Source: Rhabdophis nuchalis
Lineage: Eukaryota > Chordata > Lepidosauria > Squamata > Natricidae
DNA: 64,000 nucleotides
Direction: 5' to 3'
NCBI GenBank assembly: GCA_039707465.1
Contig: CM077652.1
Location: 38,329,118 to 38,393,117, forward strand
Position 1 is the first letter of the stretch. Each line of letters begins with the position of its first letter. Both the position numbers and the translations under genes were made by a program. The notes under the pieces are model-generated. The model saw only the letters and a list, made by a program, of their open reading frames with translations. It was not told the DNA's origin and did not search any database. Of this stretch, positions 20,911-32,249 are shown one piece after another.

Positions 20911-21994
20911 TGCTATTGCATGTGGTTTGGGGGCATCTGATGATACTGGAAAGTCACATATGACCAATGTTTATGGCAGCTGCCAGGTGTCACTGAAGGT
21001 GCTGGCAAAAAGCTGAGCAAGGGTCTGGTTATTTGTGGAGCTTGCCTGCAAATGTTTTTGCTCATCTTACTGGGTGGGGTTGTGCTGGGGCTGTTCCATT
21101 ATACAATGCCATTGTGTAGGGCTAACTCTATGGCAGAGCTCCCCATGGAGCTGTAGATGGATGCCACCCCATTGGTCTTCTGCAGCATCCTTGGGCAATC
21201 GTCTGGGATGCACAGCCAACCATCGGTATGAGCAGCCATTGGGAGCTTGATCTTCCAGGAACTCATCTAAAACCCTTTTTGTACCATCCAAGTTGGCCAC
21301 CAAAACCACAATTCCTCTGATTTTACTCTGGGCTGCTCACAAATGGCATCCCTTCCCTCACTCCCAAATCCAGCAACATCTGCCAAGCCCCAGGGAAATC
21401 AGGAAGTCCAGGCAGTTCAAATGAATATTTTAGGTTTATTGCAAATTTAAGCTCTTTAGAAGAATCTGAACTACTCCCAGTCAAAGCAAATTGGCAGGAG
21501 ATAAGAATCAGTGGAATTCAGGGTGGGCTGAACTTAGATCTCTTGTGGGTGCAAAGGGACTCGAGACTGATGATGTATTTGACCCCTCCCTCAGGCCCAG
21601 CTTAGTCATCTCCTACATCAGATGCCCCAATCTTTGGGCCACCATGGACCAGTTTTCCATGGACTGGAAGGGGTATGGTTTTGTGTGCTGCCTGCGTCCC
21701 ACGGATGGGGCATCACTTCTTTGCGAAGCCTGGTTTCTGGCATGCTGCGGCCTGGTACTGGTCCATGAACCAGGTGTTGGGGACCCAACATTATCCATCC
21801 TACATTATCCTATATTATCCATACCAAAGACAATGAAGCTAAATTGGCTCTACAAAGTTCTGTGCATTGCAGATTTACATAACATCCCACAAACATTGCA
21901 CCCATCCTGATCTCCATGCATCTCTTGAGCATCTCTTCCTTGGTTCTGAGCTGAAGAATTTGAACTGTTGGGATCCTGCCTCAAGGAGCAACTG
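20911..21994. other. Unassigned intergenic stretch
   Basis: No gene is recognised. A frame of 139 codons at 21491-21910 (plus) has no recognisable domain or exon context. Confidence 0.35.
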
Positions 21995-22449
21995 TTGTGG
22001 AATCATAGAACTATAAGGTTGGAAGAGACCTTGGAGGCCTTCTACTCACTTGCTTGCCCAAAGCAGGAGTCCTTATACCATCCTGGACAAATGGCCATGC
22101 AATCTTTTCTTTAAACCTTTAGTGAGGGAGCATCAAGGATTCTGAGAGGCAAGCTGTTCCATCGTCATTTGTCTGGAATGGTTCTATAGGGTCTCCTGCT
22201 TCAGCAGGGGGTTGAACTAGCTGACCTCCAAGGTCCCTTCCAACTCTGCCATTCTGTTACTACTCATTCTGTCAGGAAATTCCTCCTCATTTCCACAACC
22301 GATCTCCCTCTGACAAGCTTCCTCTCATTGTTTCTTGATTTATCCTCAGGTGCTTTGGAGAATAGGTTGACTCTTTGTCTCTGTGGCTGCCCCTCCTGTA
22401 CCAGAAGACATTGACCATTCATCCTATGGTTAGTCTCTAGGCCCCCTTA
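21995..22449 (-). mobile_element. CR1 LINE 3' fragment
   Basis: The plus strand shows the antisense CR1 3' end from 'TAAGGTTGGAAGAGACCTTG' to 'GAATAGGTTGACTCTTTGTC' and 'TTAGTCTCTAGGCCCCCTTA'. It stops where the endogenous retrovirus LTR starts, so the provirus or a rearrangement cut it. Confidence 0.75.
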
Positions 22450-22967
22450 TCATCTTCAGATATAAGGGATCATAAATCATCGTGAATGTCCCTTTTTTCC
22501 AGTTTCAGAATATCCTTTATGACTTCTGAAGCAACCAGAACTGGAGCCAATTCTTTTCCTTCTTGTGGGGTTTTGCATATCAATGGAAGGTGATTAAGCC
22601 TCCTCCGACAGCATCCACCCCCATCCAGCGGGCTGGCTCTGGGAATAAGCTAAGCACACAAGGGTTTCAGCAAAAGCCAGCCTCGTCTTCAGGTGGGATG
22701 GCTGTATTTATTAGGTTCTCTAGATAAAGGAGGGGTTACAGTCTCCTCTTACTATCTACATACATTCCTAAGGGAGGTGTTACAATTCCTCCCTGCTGCC
22801 TACTTTTAGATTCGTTTCTCCACTTAAGTTTCGTTTCCTGGAAAGCCATGACTTTCGAGGGGGATGCGAAAGTAATAGGGTGGTACCTCCTGGTCCTAGG
22901 CTTACAAATCCACTTGCTTTCTATGAGCAAGCTATTGTGCCTGAACCATGGCTTGTTCATTCCAACA
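22450..22967 (-). mobile_element. Endogenous retrovirus 3' LTR (518 bp)
   Basis: This is the left member of a direct repeat pair with 26533-27050. The element is on the minus strand, so this is its 3' LTR. It starts TGTTGG (at 22967). A polypurine tract reading AAAAAGGAGGAGA on the minus strand lies immediately outside, as expected upstream of a 3' LTR. An AATAAA signal is at about 22705-22712 on the minus strand. The left edge is uncertain by about 7 bases because the flanking CR1 shares TCATCTT with the LTR end. Confidence 0.82.
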
Positions 22968-25900
22968 TCTCCTCCTTTTTGTTTTTATTCATTTTTAAGG
23001 TAGGCGACTGGGAATCAGATGGGGAATCAGAATCTTCTGAGTCTGACACAGCCCATTGATAGCTCTTTTGTTGTTGTTCCGTTGTTATCCGTTCATAGCC
23101 TTCACGTGACAGTATCATGGCTTCAACAGTGGAGAAACGTTTTTGAAAAAAGTTAACTAATCTATTCACAATACAAGGACCAAAAATATAAGCAGCAATA
23201 TGATCAAAGGTCCAACAATGGCAGTAACAAGGGTTGTAAGCCATGGGGAAAAATCAAACATAGGGATGTCAGAAATTGTTGTAGGTGAGAAATAGAGCTC
23301 TCCTTCTGGGTTGGGTCATCCGACTCCACCTCATGGCACCTTTGGAGTAAAACCTTTGAACATCATTATTAATGAAAGCAAGCATTGAATAGCAACAATA
23401 CCAATTATTGTAATTACAAAGTTCTTTTACCATGTTATATTAGAGAGCTATGTATATAATTGCGTCTCGTTAAATGCTGAATTTAGTACAGTTCTTTTAT
23501 CTGCCATGTCTGAAGAAATGGTTGATGTGTCCATCTTTGTTCGGGCTGGACCTGGTTAAGCACCGAACGATGGGATCGGGATCAGCAGCTGTTGGGAAAG
23601 ATGTCCTTTTTCCCTTGTGTCAAATAGTCAGGTGTTGGTGGATGTGCAGCCAAGTTCAGCAAAACCACCTCTTTTGCTTTGGTCACAAGGTGTTTTCCAT
23701 CAAAGCTTTGGCAGGTGTACAGTCCGATGGTGGCTTCAGACGCTGTAAATGTCAATGTCATTGTGCAGGGGTGATGTGAGTATATCATGTAATGTCCTGT
23801 GTGTGGGCTGACATGTTTACCTCTGTGTAGAAAGGCAAAAGGACAATAAATTTGTTCTGGATCCTTGCATCTGATGACAGCTATGGCTCCTTTCTGGAGA
23901 GACTGGAACAAGGGTCTGGATTCAAGGAGTTGAGGGTTGGAGCAGGAACAGGAGCAGGAACAGCTTGGGATGGTTTCAGGTGACGACCAGGAACCTAGAC
24001 AGTGGTGTTGTCTGCAAATATGGTGGCGTAACCACTTTCTCACGTGATGAACTCTGCTGGTCCTCGCCAGGTCAGGTCAGGTAGGCGCCGGTAATAGACA
24101 AGCGGTCGCTGATGTTCAGCAGAGGGGGAAGAAGAAAAGTAACAACAAGCAGCGGACGTGGGGGGGTTTCCGGTGAGGTTAAGAAAGTTTAAGACATAAA
24201 GACAAAAGTTTAATGTGTTTTGCACCGCTGGGAGGCTGGGGGGTCCTTTTCCCCTGGTATCTGAATATCTGATTATTCCCCAATTCTGACAAAAGGCCAA
24301 AATGCTAGTCGGGCCCGTTGTCTGTTTTTAATTCATTTGGGCGTCCCAACGAAGCAAAAGAGCGAATACAATGATTGAGGACATGCTTTATAGTCTCACC
24401 CCTTTGAGGGGTGGCGATGATGAACCCAGAGTAGGTATCAATGGATACATGAATGTACTTCCATGGGGAAAAGGAAGCATATTGGGTAACATCCATTTGC
24501 CAAATTTGATTACATTCTGTTCCTCTGGGATTGACTCCCATGGGAATAGAATGCGTTTGTTTGCTACAAGCAGGACAAGACCCTTTGGATACAAAGGAAT
24601 GGAGAAAAAACAATCTTTTATATCATGTCATATTTTTGAGAAATCAATTGATTCACCTTGTAGCGAAGACCCTTTGGTTGTAAAAATCCACCGTGGGGTG
24701 TGAGGTGAATAGGCTTCTGGGAGCAAAATCATAATGCCAATACTCCTCTAGAAGTAAAATTTAAATGTGGAAAAATTATGACAGGCAAAGCAAAAAATAA
24801 CGTTACAAAATTCAAAAAACTTGGAATCAACACCCAAAAATTCAAAAAACAATTTAGATGGAAGGAAATTTTCCAAAGGCAGATGTCAGAAACAAACACA
24901 CGAATGACATAGGATGGGATAGTATCTTAAGTCTGACATCAAAAAACAAAATGTGGGAAAAACCAGCTTCATTGTTATGGAAGCTAGGTAACTCATTAAG
25001 TGGTAAAATTTTTCAAAATGCAGGCAAAATAGCAGAAAATCATTCCTGCGTATGGATAAAAATAAAACTCAAAAAATGTTCAAAAGAAAATCCAAGATTG
25101 TTGGCAAAACTGAAAAATAGTTATTATACAGTTCCTTAAAATGGTTATACTAATTGAATTTCATGAAGGAAAAGTGAAAAGTGAAATGTGATTATTAGTA
25201 AATAAATGTGGGTATGTTGTGAAACTCACTTAAAAATCCCTTTCTTTCTGCTTCTTAAAAATCCCTTTCTTTCTGCTTTCTGCTTCTATCTCTTATTCTC
25301 TTTCCCTCTCTTTCTCTCTAACTTTATCTTTATTACTTTCTTTTACTTTCTCTTACTTTCTCTGTCTTCTCTTTCCCTCTCTTTCTCTCTGTCTAACTTT
25401 CTTTTCCCTTACTTTCTTTGTCTTTCTCTCATTTCTACCTTCTCTCTCTCTCTCTCTCACGTACTAGTTTCTTTCTTGCAGTCCCCTTTAAGATGTGTGA
25501 GTGTGTGTGTGTGTGTGTGTGTGTTTGCCCTGTGTGATTTCCCCCCCCCCCCTTTCCTCTTTCCCCCTGCCTCCCTCCGCACTCAGAGAGAGGCAGGCAA
25601 GAGGGGGGAGAAGTGGGCAAAAGAATTCGCGGGCAAAAAAAATATGCTGCTGGCAAAAAAATTCTGCTTGTTTTAGCAATGTGTGTGTCATTAAGGGGGG
25701 CAGCAGTTCTGACCACACCCTTACAATTAGATAAATGTTCAAGTCACAATAAGCCAAATTAGAGACTTAAACGGAGGCCTGCATAGACAAAAAGGACACA
25801 CTTTATGCTTTGATCAAAGTTAAAGTTCTGAGAGTGGATTTTCATTCACATGTGCAAAGGACATGGAAAGAAAATTTTACAAAATTCGATGGGATTATCC

Positions 25901-26532
25901 CTTTTACACCAAAATAACTTAGTTCTTCAAAAAGCCTTTATTCTTACATTCTAATTTCTCTAACTATTCTAAATTATTCTAATCAACATTGTAAACTTCA
26001 AGTCATATAACCTAACATATGGTAAAGCTTAGATCATATATCCTAACTCAATCTGCATCCTTCCTCATATAACCTAACTTAATTTGCATCCTTACTGGTT
26101 CAAAAGGTCTTTGTTTGCTTAATTGCCCACTTAGCAATATAAAAGAATGTGAAAAGTTTAAGATTGCTCTGTTGTTAAAGGAGCATACGTTCTTTTCTCC
26201 TTAAAAAAAAGGTGATGGTAAAGATAAATTTTCAAATCTTATCATAGGAGGAACACAATAAATTGGTGGCATATATTAAAACAATCTTCCTAAACAATAG
26301 ATCTTGTTACATATCTGAAAGCCAATTAGGTTTTAAGCGTGCAGAAAAATGCTGGGACAAAGGAAAGGGGGGAGGAGAGGCGAGAAGGCAGGGGGTGGAA
26401 AGAGTGGAGGCAGAGGGGGGGGAGGCAGAAGCATAGCAAGCTTTATGCAAGAATCGGTTAACTCTCTCAGCTCCTTAAGGTGCGCGACCTTCTGCTTTGA
26501 GAGTTTTACCTCCATACCTACGTAATATCCAG
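22968..26532 (-). mobile_element. Endogenous retrovirus interior, class II-like, defective
   Basis: The minus strand holds an envelope transmembrane C-terminal segment (about 23244-22990), a further envelope-region frame (24043-23582), and integrase in two pieces (24613-24305, with zinc-finger cysteines and an 'IWQMDVT' block, then a C-terminal part at 24300-24040). The integrase resembles betaretrovirus-like (class II) proteins. Gag, protease and most of reverse transcriptase were not found; 24620-26530 is largely non-coding and includes pyrimidine-rich and GT repeats. Frameshifts and stops separate the coding pieces, so the provirus is not functional. Confidence 0.72.
25228..25560. repeat. 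Pyrimidine-rich tract, GT microsatellite and C run
   Basis: A stretch of more than 200 bp that is nearly pure C/T on the plus strand (about 25250-25460) is followed by a GT repeat (25497-25524) and a C run (about 25541-25552), all inside the defective provirus. The long frames here are compositional artefacts. Confidence 0.8.
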
Positions 26533-27050
26533 TCATCTTCAGATATAAGGGATCATAAATCATCGTGAATGTCCCTTTTTTCCAGTTTCAGAATATCCTT
26601 TATGACTTCTGAAGCAACCAGAACTGGAGCCAATTCTTTTCCTTCTTGTGGGGTTTTGCATATCAATGGAAGGTGATTAAGCCTCCTCCGACAGCATCCA
26701 CCCCCATCCAGCGGGCTGGCTCTGGGAATAAGCTAAGCACACAAGGGTTTCAGCAAAAGCCAGCCTCGTCTTCAGGTGGGATGGCTGTATTTATTAGGTT
26801 CTCTAGATAAAGGAGGGGTTACAGTCTCCTCTTACTATCTACATACATTCCTAAGGGAGGTGTTACAATTCCTCCCTGCTGCCTACTTTTAGATTCGTTT
26901 CTCCACTTAAATTTCGTTTCCTGGAAAGCCATGACTTTCGAGGGGGATGCGAAAGTAATAGGGTGGTACCTCCTGGTCCTAGGCTTACAAATCCACTTGC
27001 TTTCTATGAGCAAGCTATTGTGCCTGAACCATGGCTTGTTCATTCCAACA
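26533..27050 (-). mobile_element. Endogenous retrovirus 5' LTR (518 bp)
   Basis: The right member of the LTR pair and the 5' LTR in element orientation. By direct reading it differs from 22450-22967 at a single base (G at about 22828 against A here at about 26911). Equal length and one difference in 518 indicate either recent insertion or gene conversion. Confidence 0.85.
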
Positions 27051-27537
27051 CCTTCTGGTGGATTGTATCAAAGCATGGTGGGATTGCACTGTTTTCAACC
27101 CACTTCCTCATAATTCCAAGGGTGGGAATCCTAGCCGCCTCCTCTATGCGCTGGGGGTGAGACTGGAATGTCCAGCATGACTTCAAGATCTCTGTTCAGA
27201 TACTGACAATTCAGCTCCACCGAGAGAGAAGTTTGCTTCTGCACATAGCATGAATCATATTATGATTGTTTAAACTGAGCTGCACTTGAGATTATTTCAA
27301 CTTTGATTGCAAACCATTCTGAGATTTTAATGGAAAGCAGACTACAAAATGCCCATTGATCTGCACTTCCCATTTCTGAAGCCTGTTCAGTCTAGAGCAG
27401 CTTTTGAGCCTTTGAATTTTTCCAGATTGATGACTTGTTATGCCCCACAGAAGTGGATTCCTTGCTGCAGTTCCAACTACGCACACTTGGCTCTTGCTGG
27501 GTTTGAGGGAAAGCGGATTTCTGGTGAGGCTACAATC
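27051..27537. other. Unassigned intergenic stretch
   Basis: This is the right flank of the provirus. No gene is recognised. It does not continue the CR1 fragment seen on the left flank. Confidence 0.35.
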
Positions 27538-27647
27538 CAGCGCTTCTCAACTTTAGCAACTTTAAGACATGTGGACAGCAAGCTGCCTGGGGAATTCTGG
27601 GAGTTAAAGTCCACTTATCCTAAAGTTGCCTAGATTGGGAAACATTG
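27538..27647. mobile_element. Palindromic foldback miniature element (110 bp)
   Basis: The arms 'TAGCAACTTTAAGACATGTG' and the inverse 'CCTAAAGTTGCCTAGA' enclose 'GAATTCTGGGAGTTAAAGTC'. Flanks CTACAATC and CTAAAATC form an 8-bp duplication with one mismatch. The family also occurs at 42778, 46332 and 47628. The 8-bp duplication points to hAT mobilisation. Confidence 0.65.
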
Positions 27648-27689
27648 CTAAAATCCTTTCAAAATAATCAGAGTAGCGCTTGTGTGTTG

Positions 27690-28440
27690 TTCTAAATTAA
27701 AACAGATAGTTGGAAGGGACCTTGTAGGTCATCTAGTCCAACCCCCTGCTCAAGCAGGAGACCCTACACCATTTCTGACATGTGGCAGGCCAATCTTTTC
27801 TTGAAAGTTCCAAGTGATAAAGCTCCCACAGCTTCCGAAGGCAAGCTGTTCCATTGGTCAACTGTTCTCATTGTCAGAAAATGTCTCCTTTATTTCTAGG
27901 ATGAAACTCTTCTTGATCAGTTTCCATCCAGTTTCTTGTGTGGCCTTCAGGTGCTTTGGAAAATAGCTTGACCTTAAAGGCTCTCTGTGGCAGCCTCACA
28001 AATATTGGAATATTGCTATCATGTCTCCCTTGGTCCTTCTCTTCACTAGACTAGCCATGCCCAGTTCCTGCAGCCATTCTTCGTATATTTTAATCTCCAG
28101 TCCCTAAACATCCTGGTTGCTCTTCTCTGAACTCTTTCTAGAGTCTCAATGTCTTTTTTATAGCTTTATAGACCAAAATTGGATGCAGTACTCTAGGTGT
28201 GATCTTACTAGGGCTTTACAGAGTGATATTATAAGTGGTATTATAATTTATAGAGTGGTATTTATAAGGCTATGTAAAGTGGTATTAGTACCTCCCTTGA
28301 TCTTGATTGTATCCCTGTTAATGCAATTTAGGATTGCATTGGCTTTTTTGGCTTCTGCTGCACATGGCTGGCTCCTATTTAGCTGGTTCTCCACTAAGAT
28401 TCCAAAATCCCTCTCAAGGCTGGTATCTTAAAGGTTCCTG
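27690..28440 (-). mobile_element. CR1 LINE 3' fragment
   Basis: A longer antisense CR1 3' portion: 'AGTTGGAAGGGACCTTGTAG' at the 3' end, 'AAATAGCTTGACCTTAAAGG' in the middle, and 'TGCATTGGCTTTTTTGGCTT' towards the 5' side. About 750 bp, no intact frame. Confidence 0.8.
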
Positions 28441-29849
28441 CAGAAACCTGCGGTAACTGCAACTGTTTTAAAGAGTTGTGTTAACTTTGAGAGGATTCCT
28501 TGAAAAAAAATCAGGCACTGTGGAAGTGTAGAAAACAATGAATCATTGTAATGAGTAGCAGAAAGGGCCTAGGCCCCTAGACTCACACCAGACCCATCGC
28601 CTGCCTTATATTTCTCAAACTAAACCCCCATGTATTTATTTCATCCCTTGGCACTCCTATTTTGGTCCTCCCGTTTGGTGATCACCAGCTGCACTTGCTG
28701 AGGCCCATCCTCCTCCTCCTCCTCCTTTTCCTCCAATGTTTAATCTTTTATTATGACTTCAAAGCGGGTTGATTACATTTGAGTTTTAATTAGTACAGTA
28801 TCCCAGAGGGGGAAAAAACAAAGTACACATCATATAGCAAAAAGCCGTTAGCGACATCTGAAAAGCAATAACGAACTTTATACATTTCCTTCTTTCTTCT
28901 CCACCCTAAGATGTCAGCATGAGGTTGGCTAGGAGACAGCAGGAGTTTCTTGCCTGCATCCCAAGAGTTGAAAAGCAGAAGAGAATCAAACAGGAGCCTC
29001 CATTCCAAGGGCCCAAAGACTCTGTTCGTGGTCTCCAGCAAGTCCAGGGAGGTTCAAGGCAAGCAGGGGGGGGGGGGGGGGGAGATGGTTTCCGGGGAGG
29101 GGGGGGGGGTAGAAGACGCAGCAACCAGAGGCTTTGCTCACACTCTGCTTCCCAAATCAGTTTCTGTGGCCCTCTGGTGGCATTTCTCAGGCCGTTCCTC
29201 CCACGGGACACGGGGCTTCATGTGAAATCACATCTCGGGTGCAAAAATGCTGAAAGGGATGAAAAGAGAAGCTGGTGAATTGTGTGTGTTTGCAGCTGTT
29301 TGCATCTCACCAAAGGAATTCTCTTGGGCTCTTCCTGAGGAGGGGCAAAAATGTCAGGAAGGGGGCTAAGAGCACTCCCACCCTTTCCTCCTCCCCAACA
29401 TCACACCCCACGTCGAAGAAAGCTTTTTTGTCAAGCTGTTGCAGCCACCTTGAGCTTTTTAAAACTTCCCCTGCAGATGCCCCAAATTTCCTGCATTGAT
29501 AAAAACTTTTAAAACTATTCCCCTTTCTGGAGTGGAAATGTCACTCAACATTACAATAAAGTATTGCAAAAATGGCTGACTTGTGACCCATCCATGAGGT
29601 GTTATTGAAAACTGTCTCCTTTTAACAATGTTATAGGAGCAGCCATCTCACCCCTGTGAAAGAGGAGACGCCCCACATTCACACAATGCATCAGAGTTTT
29701 CTGAATGGGGCTTCATTTCATTTCTGCTTAACCCAACATAACAGCCGTCTTAGTGGAACGGATTTTCTTCCTAGAGTTTCAGTGCAAGGGCAGAGCCTGC
29801 TTTTCTTTCGCTTCTACCTGTTGTGACAGGAACTGACCAAGCTGGACAT
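28441..29849. other. Unassigned stretch downstream of NPW exon 1
   Basis: Any second NPW exon should lie in or before this interval on the minus strand, but no convincing one was found. G runs at about 29066-29082 and 29098-29109 could form quadruplexes. An AATAAA is at about 29556 on the plus strand. No other gene is recognised. Confidence 0.35.
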
Positions 29850-29985
29850 TCTGGGCTGAGGAAGAGGGATCAGCCCAAAGGCACCGGCCAGCTTTCCCGT
29901 CTAAGGGGGGACCAGAACGTGTGGGGGGGGGGGGCGAGGGGAGGTTCTAGCCTGGACCCTTAACCACTAAACCAAAGGGAATACC
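29850..29985 (-). mobile_element. tRNA-derived SINE fragment
   Basis: The plus strand shows 'GGTTCTAGCCTGGACCCTTA' and 'ACCACTAAACC', the antisense tRNA-like head of the SINE family at 7.0 and 32.3 kb. A G run (about 29922-29934) interrupts it. Confidence 0.5.
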
Positions 29986-30683
29986 TTCGATCCAAGCAAA
30001 GTCTACAACAGGTAGGCTGTCCCAGGGGAGGACTCCAGCTCCCAGAATCCCCAGCCTCCCATTCTGGGAGGAAGGTGGCCAGCTGCCCCAACAGGCTCCT
30101 CAAGTCTCCACCGGGACCTCCGGCCGCCCCACCTTCGCCCCAGCGCCCCTTTGCACAAGGGAGCGAAGGGGGCTCCTGGCCCTTCCCCGAAGGGAGGGGG
30201 AGGCATTGGCTTTCCCCTCGAGGGGTGGGGGGAGGGAGGCCACCCAGCCAGTCGCGGGTCTTGGCGGAGCTTTTCGGAAGCCAAGGCCGGTTTGCGCGGG
30301 TCCCTTTCCAGGCCCGCCGAGCTTGGCAACCTCCCGGCCGGCCCTCGGGCTGGGAAAGCGCCCCCCTCCCCCGCTGCCCTCCAGTCCGGCCAAGGCCAGC
30401 GCCGCCCGGAGCCCCCCGCCCAGCCTCTGGCGGCTCTCCCAAGCGCTCGCCCGCTCTGCTCGCCTGCCGCTCCGTCGCTTCCAGCCGCAGGAGCGGAACC
30501 AGACGGCGGGTGGCCCGAGGGGGAGAGCGGCCCCGCCGGAGCGCCTCCCGCCCCCGCCGCCCCAGGACGCCTCGACGGCTCCAGGCCCGGGATCCCCGGC
30601 ACCGCTTCTGGGCCGCTGGCCACGGCGCCCGACGGCCTTTCCCGGGCAGAGCCGCCCCGCCGCCCGCCCCGCCTGGCCGTTAC

Positions 30684-31114
30684 CTGTCGGGCGGCGTCTG
30701 CTTCCGCAGGGCCCGCTGGAGCGCCAGCCCGGTCCAGGCGCCCTCCGACGGAAGGCAAGGCGGCCGGAGGGCGGCCGCTCCCCCCGGCCGCGCGGGCAGC
30801 CTCTCCAGCGGCCGGCGGCCCCAGCGGCCGTCGGGGCCGGGCGGCTCCGGCCAGGGCTGCAGGGACGGCCGCAGCCACGGCGGGGGCGCGTAGGGCGGGG
30901 AGCTGCCGCGGGGCTCCGGCCCGGCCTCCTCCCGGCGCCACAAGTAGGGCGAGCGGCGGACGCCCATCAGAAGCCCCGACGCCCGGCCCACCGTGTGGTA
31001 GCGCGGGCTGGCCACGTGCTTGTACCAGGCGCCGGCCGGGCCCGGCAGCAGCAGCAGCAGCAGCAGCGACAGCACGACGCCCGGCCCGGGCAGCCTTCGG
31101 TGCCCCGACGCCAT
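30684..31114 (-). CDS. NPW: Neuropeptide W preproprotein, first coding exon
   Basis: NPW is a secreted peptide hormone that activates NPBWR1 and NPBWR2 and acts in feeding, stress and endocrine control. From ATG at 31114 the frame has a signal peptide of about 29 residues with seven consecutive Leu (a CTG run), then mature peptide from Trp30. [20 protein letters not shown] is almost identical to mammalian NPW. Dibasic sites Arg53-Arg54 and Arg60-Arg61 delimit a 23-residue and a 30-residue form, as in mammals. The Pro-rich remainder is poorly conserved. The exon ends at a strong donor (CAG/GTAACG, intron from 30683). Without splicing the frame stops at once (TAA 30682-30680), giving 144 residues. 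Identity is certain from the peptide; the 3' exon is not located. Confidence 0.93.
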
Positions 31115-31194
31115 GGGGCCGCCCAGCCCCGCGCCAGCCCCGCCGCTCGCACCCGCAGCCGCCCAGTGGAGCTGCCCCCGCCGCGCCCCGCCGG

Positions 31195-31202
31195 CATATA
31201 AG
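31195..31202 (-). promoter_or_regulatory. Possible TATA-like box for NPW
   Basis: The sequence CATATAAG (plus strand), about 80 bp upstream of the NPW ATG, is the only AT-rich octamer in a very GC-rich region. It reads CTTATATG towards NPW. The better TATAAG match faces the other way, so its direction is unclear. Confidence 0.35.
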
Positions 31203-31720
31203 GCCGACGGGGAGGGGGCGGAGGCGGCGCGGGCCCGTCTCGGGCGGCTCCACCCTTTTCCCGACGGGGGGGGCAGAGCCGGAGCGCCACCACAGCGCCC
31301 CCCCCCCGCCTCCCTTCCCCCGGGACGGGCCCTCCCTCCCTCCCCCCGCCCGTCTCGGCAATGCGCGCCAGGCGGTGGGCGCCTCCTCCGGAAGGGCCGT
31401 CGGGGGAGGGCAGCGGGCAGAGGCCACCTCGGGGGGCTGGGCGCGCGGAGCTCGGGACGGACGGGGCGCCGGGCAGACTTTCTTCCCACTTTCGTCCCCC
31501 AATTCTGCGTCTGCGAGGAGGGGAAAGAGGGAGCCTGGCTGGGTCCTTCCGTCGCTTCTGCCCTCCTCCCCTCCCTTTCCGACGGGGAGCCTCGCCTCGC
31601 CTGATGGCTTCTGCAAGCCGGGCCTGCCTCCCACACCGATACCCGCTGAACAAAAGGCGAAGAGGGCTCCTCCGCCCCCTGGCAAGCGCCTGGTTTCTGC
31701 AGCCTCCTGAAACCCAAGGT

Positions 31721-32249
31721 CCCCCAATTCCTTTTAGCCGGCCAGCAGCTCTGAGAATGCAGCCCTGGAGGTTTGGGGTCCCCGCTTGACCACAAGGCTG
31801 TTGCAGTCAACAACAGGTGGGCTCCCTCCGAATATGCCCTGGTCCTGGGATGTTCTGTTGCGCTGTTTAGTCCAGGCACAAACTGACGGCCGGCGTTTCT
31901 GGGCCTTGGCACAACGCCAAGACAGGCGGTGGACGTGTGGCTGGGGAATTCTGGGAGGGGAAGGCTGAGAAACCCTCGTTAGCCAAGTCTACACTGGAGC
32001 TTCGGCCCAGCAGTTTTGTTTGACTCCTGCCATTCTAACCATTGGGTCCCCTAATTCCCAGCCCACATGGACGTTGCCTCCCTTGGTAACCCCAATTGGA
32101 TTGCAGCGTCTGCCTGGCATTTGCCTTTCTTTCACTGAAGAGGCCACTGAAAGAAGCATAACGGTACGCAGCCCAACCCCTGGCTGGATCAGGACCACCG
32201 AGGTCTTGGCTCCATTCCCTGACTTCTAAGAGCTTTACGCCTTTTGCAA
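31721..32249. other. Unassigned stretch with foldback scrap
   Basis: Contains 'GGCTGGGGAATTCTGGGAGG' at about 31938-31957, half of the palindromic foldback family. No gene is recognised. Confidence 0.35.

Larger units (their letters stand above)
30075..31720. promoter_or_regulatory. CpG island at the NPW promoter
   Basis: About 1.6 kb of extremely GC-rich, CpG-dense sequence covers NPW exon 1, its presumed promoter and upstream DNA. Many long open frames occur on both strands here (up to 574 codons). Apart from the NPW frame they are consequences of base composition. Confidence 0.8.

Noticed and set aside
23510..23600. tRNA- or 5S-like words in the provirus
   Set aside because: No cloverleaf or full control region could be built.
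25206..25757. Frames of 77-156 codons in the pyrimidine tract
   Set aside because: Low-complexity C/T and GT repeats translate into Leu/Ser/Phe-rich artefacts.
28840..28870. Possible tiny second exon of NPW (TTTTCAG followed by a stop within three codons)
   Set aside because: It would add only about three residues and has no support from the family.
30003..31727. Long overlapping frames of up to 574 codons on both strands around NPW
   Set aside because: All follow from extreme GC content with few stop codons. Only the frame containing the NPW peptide has homology.
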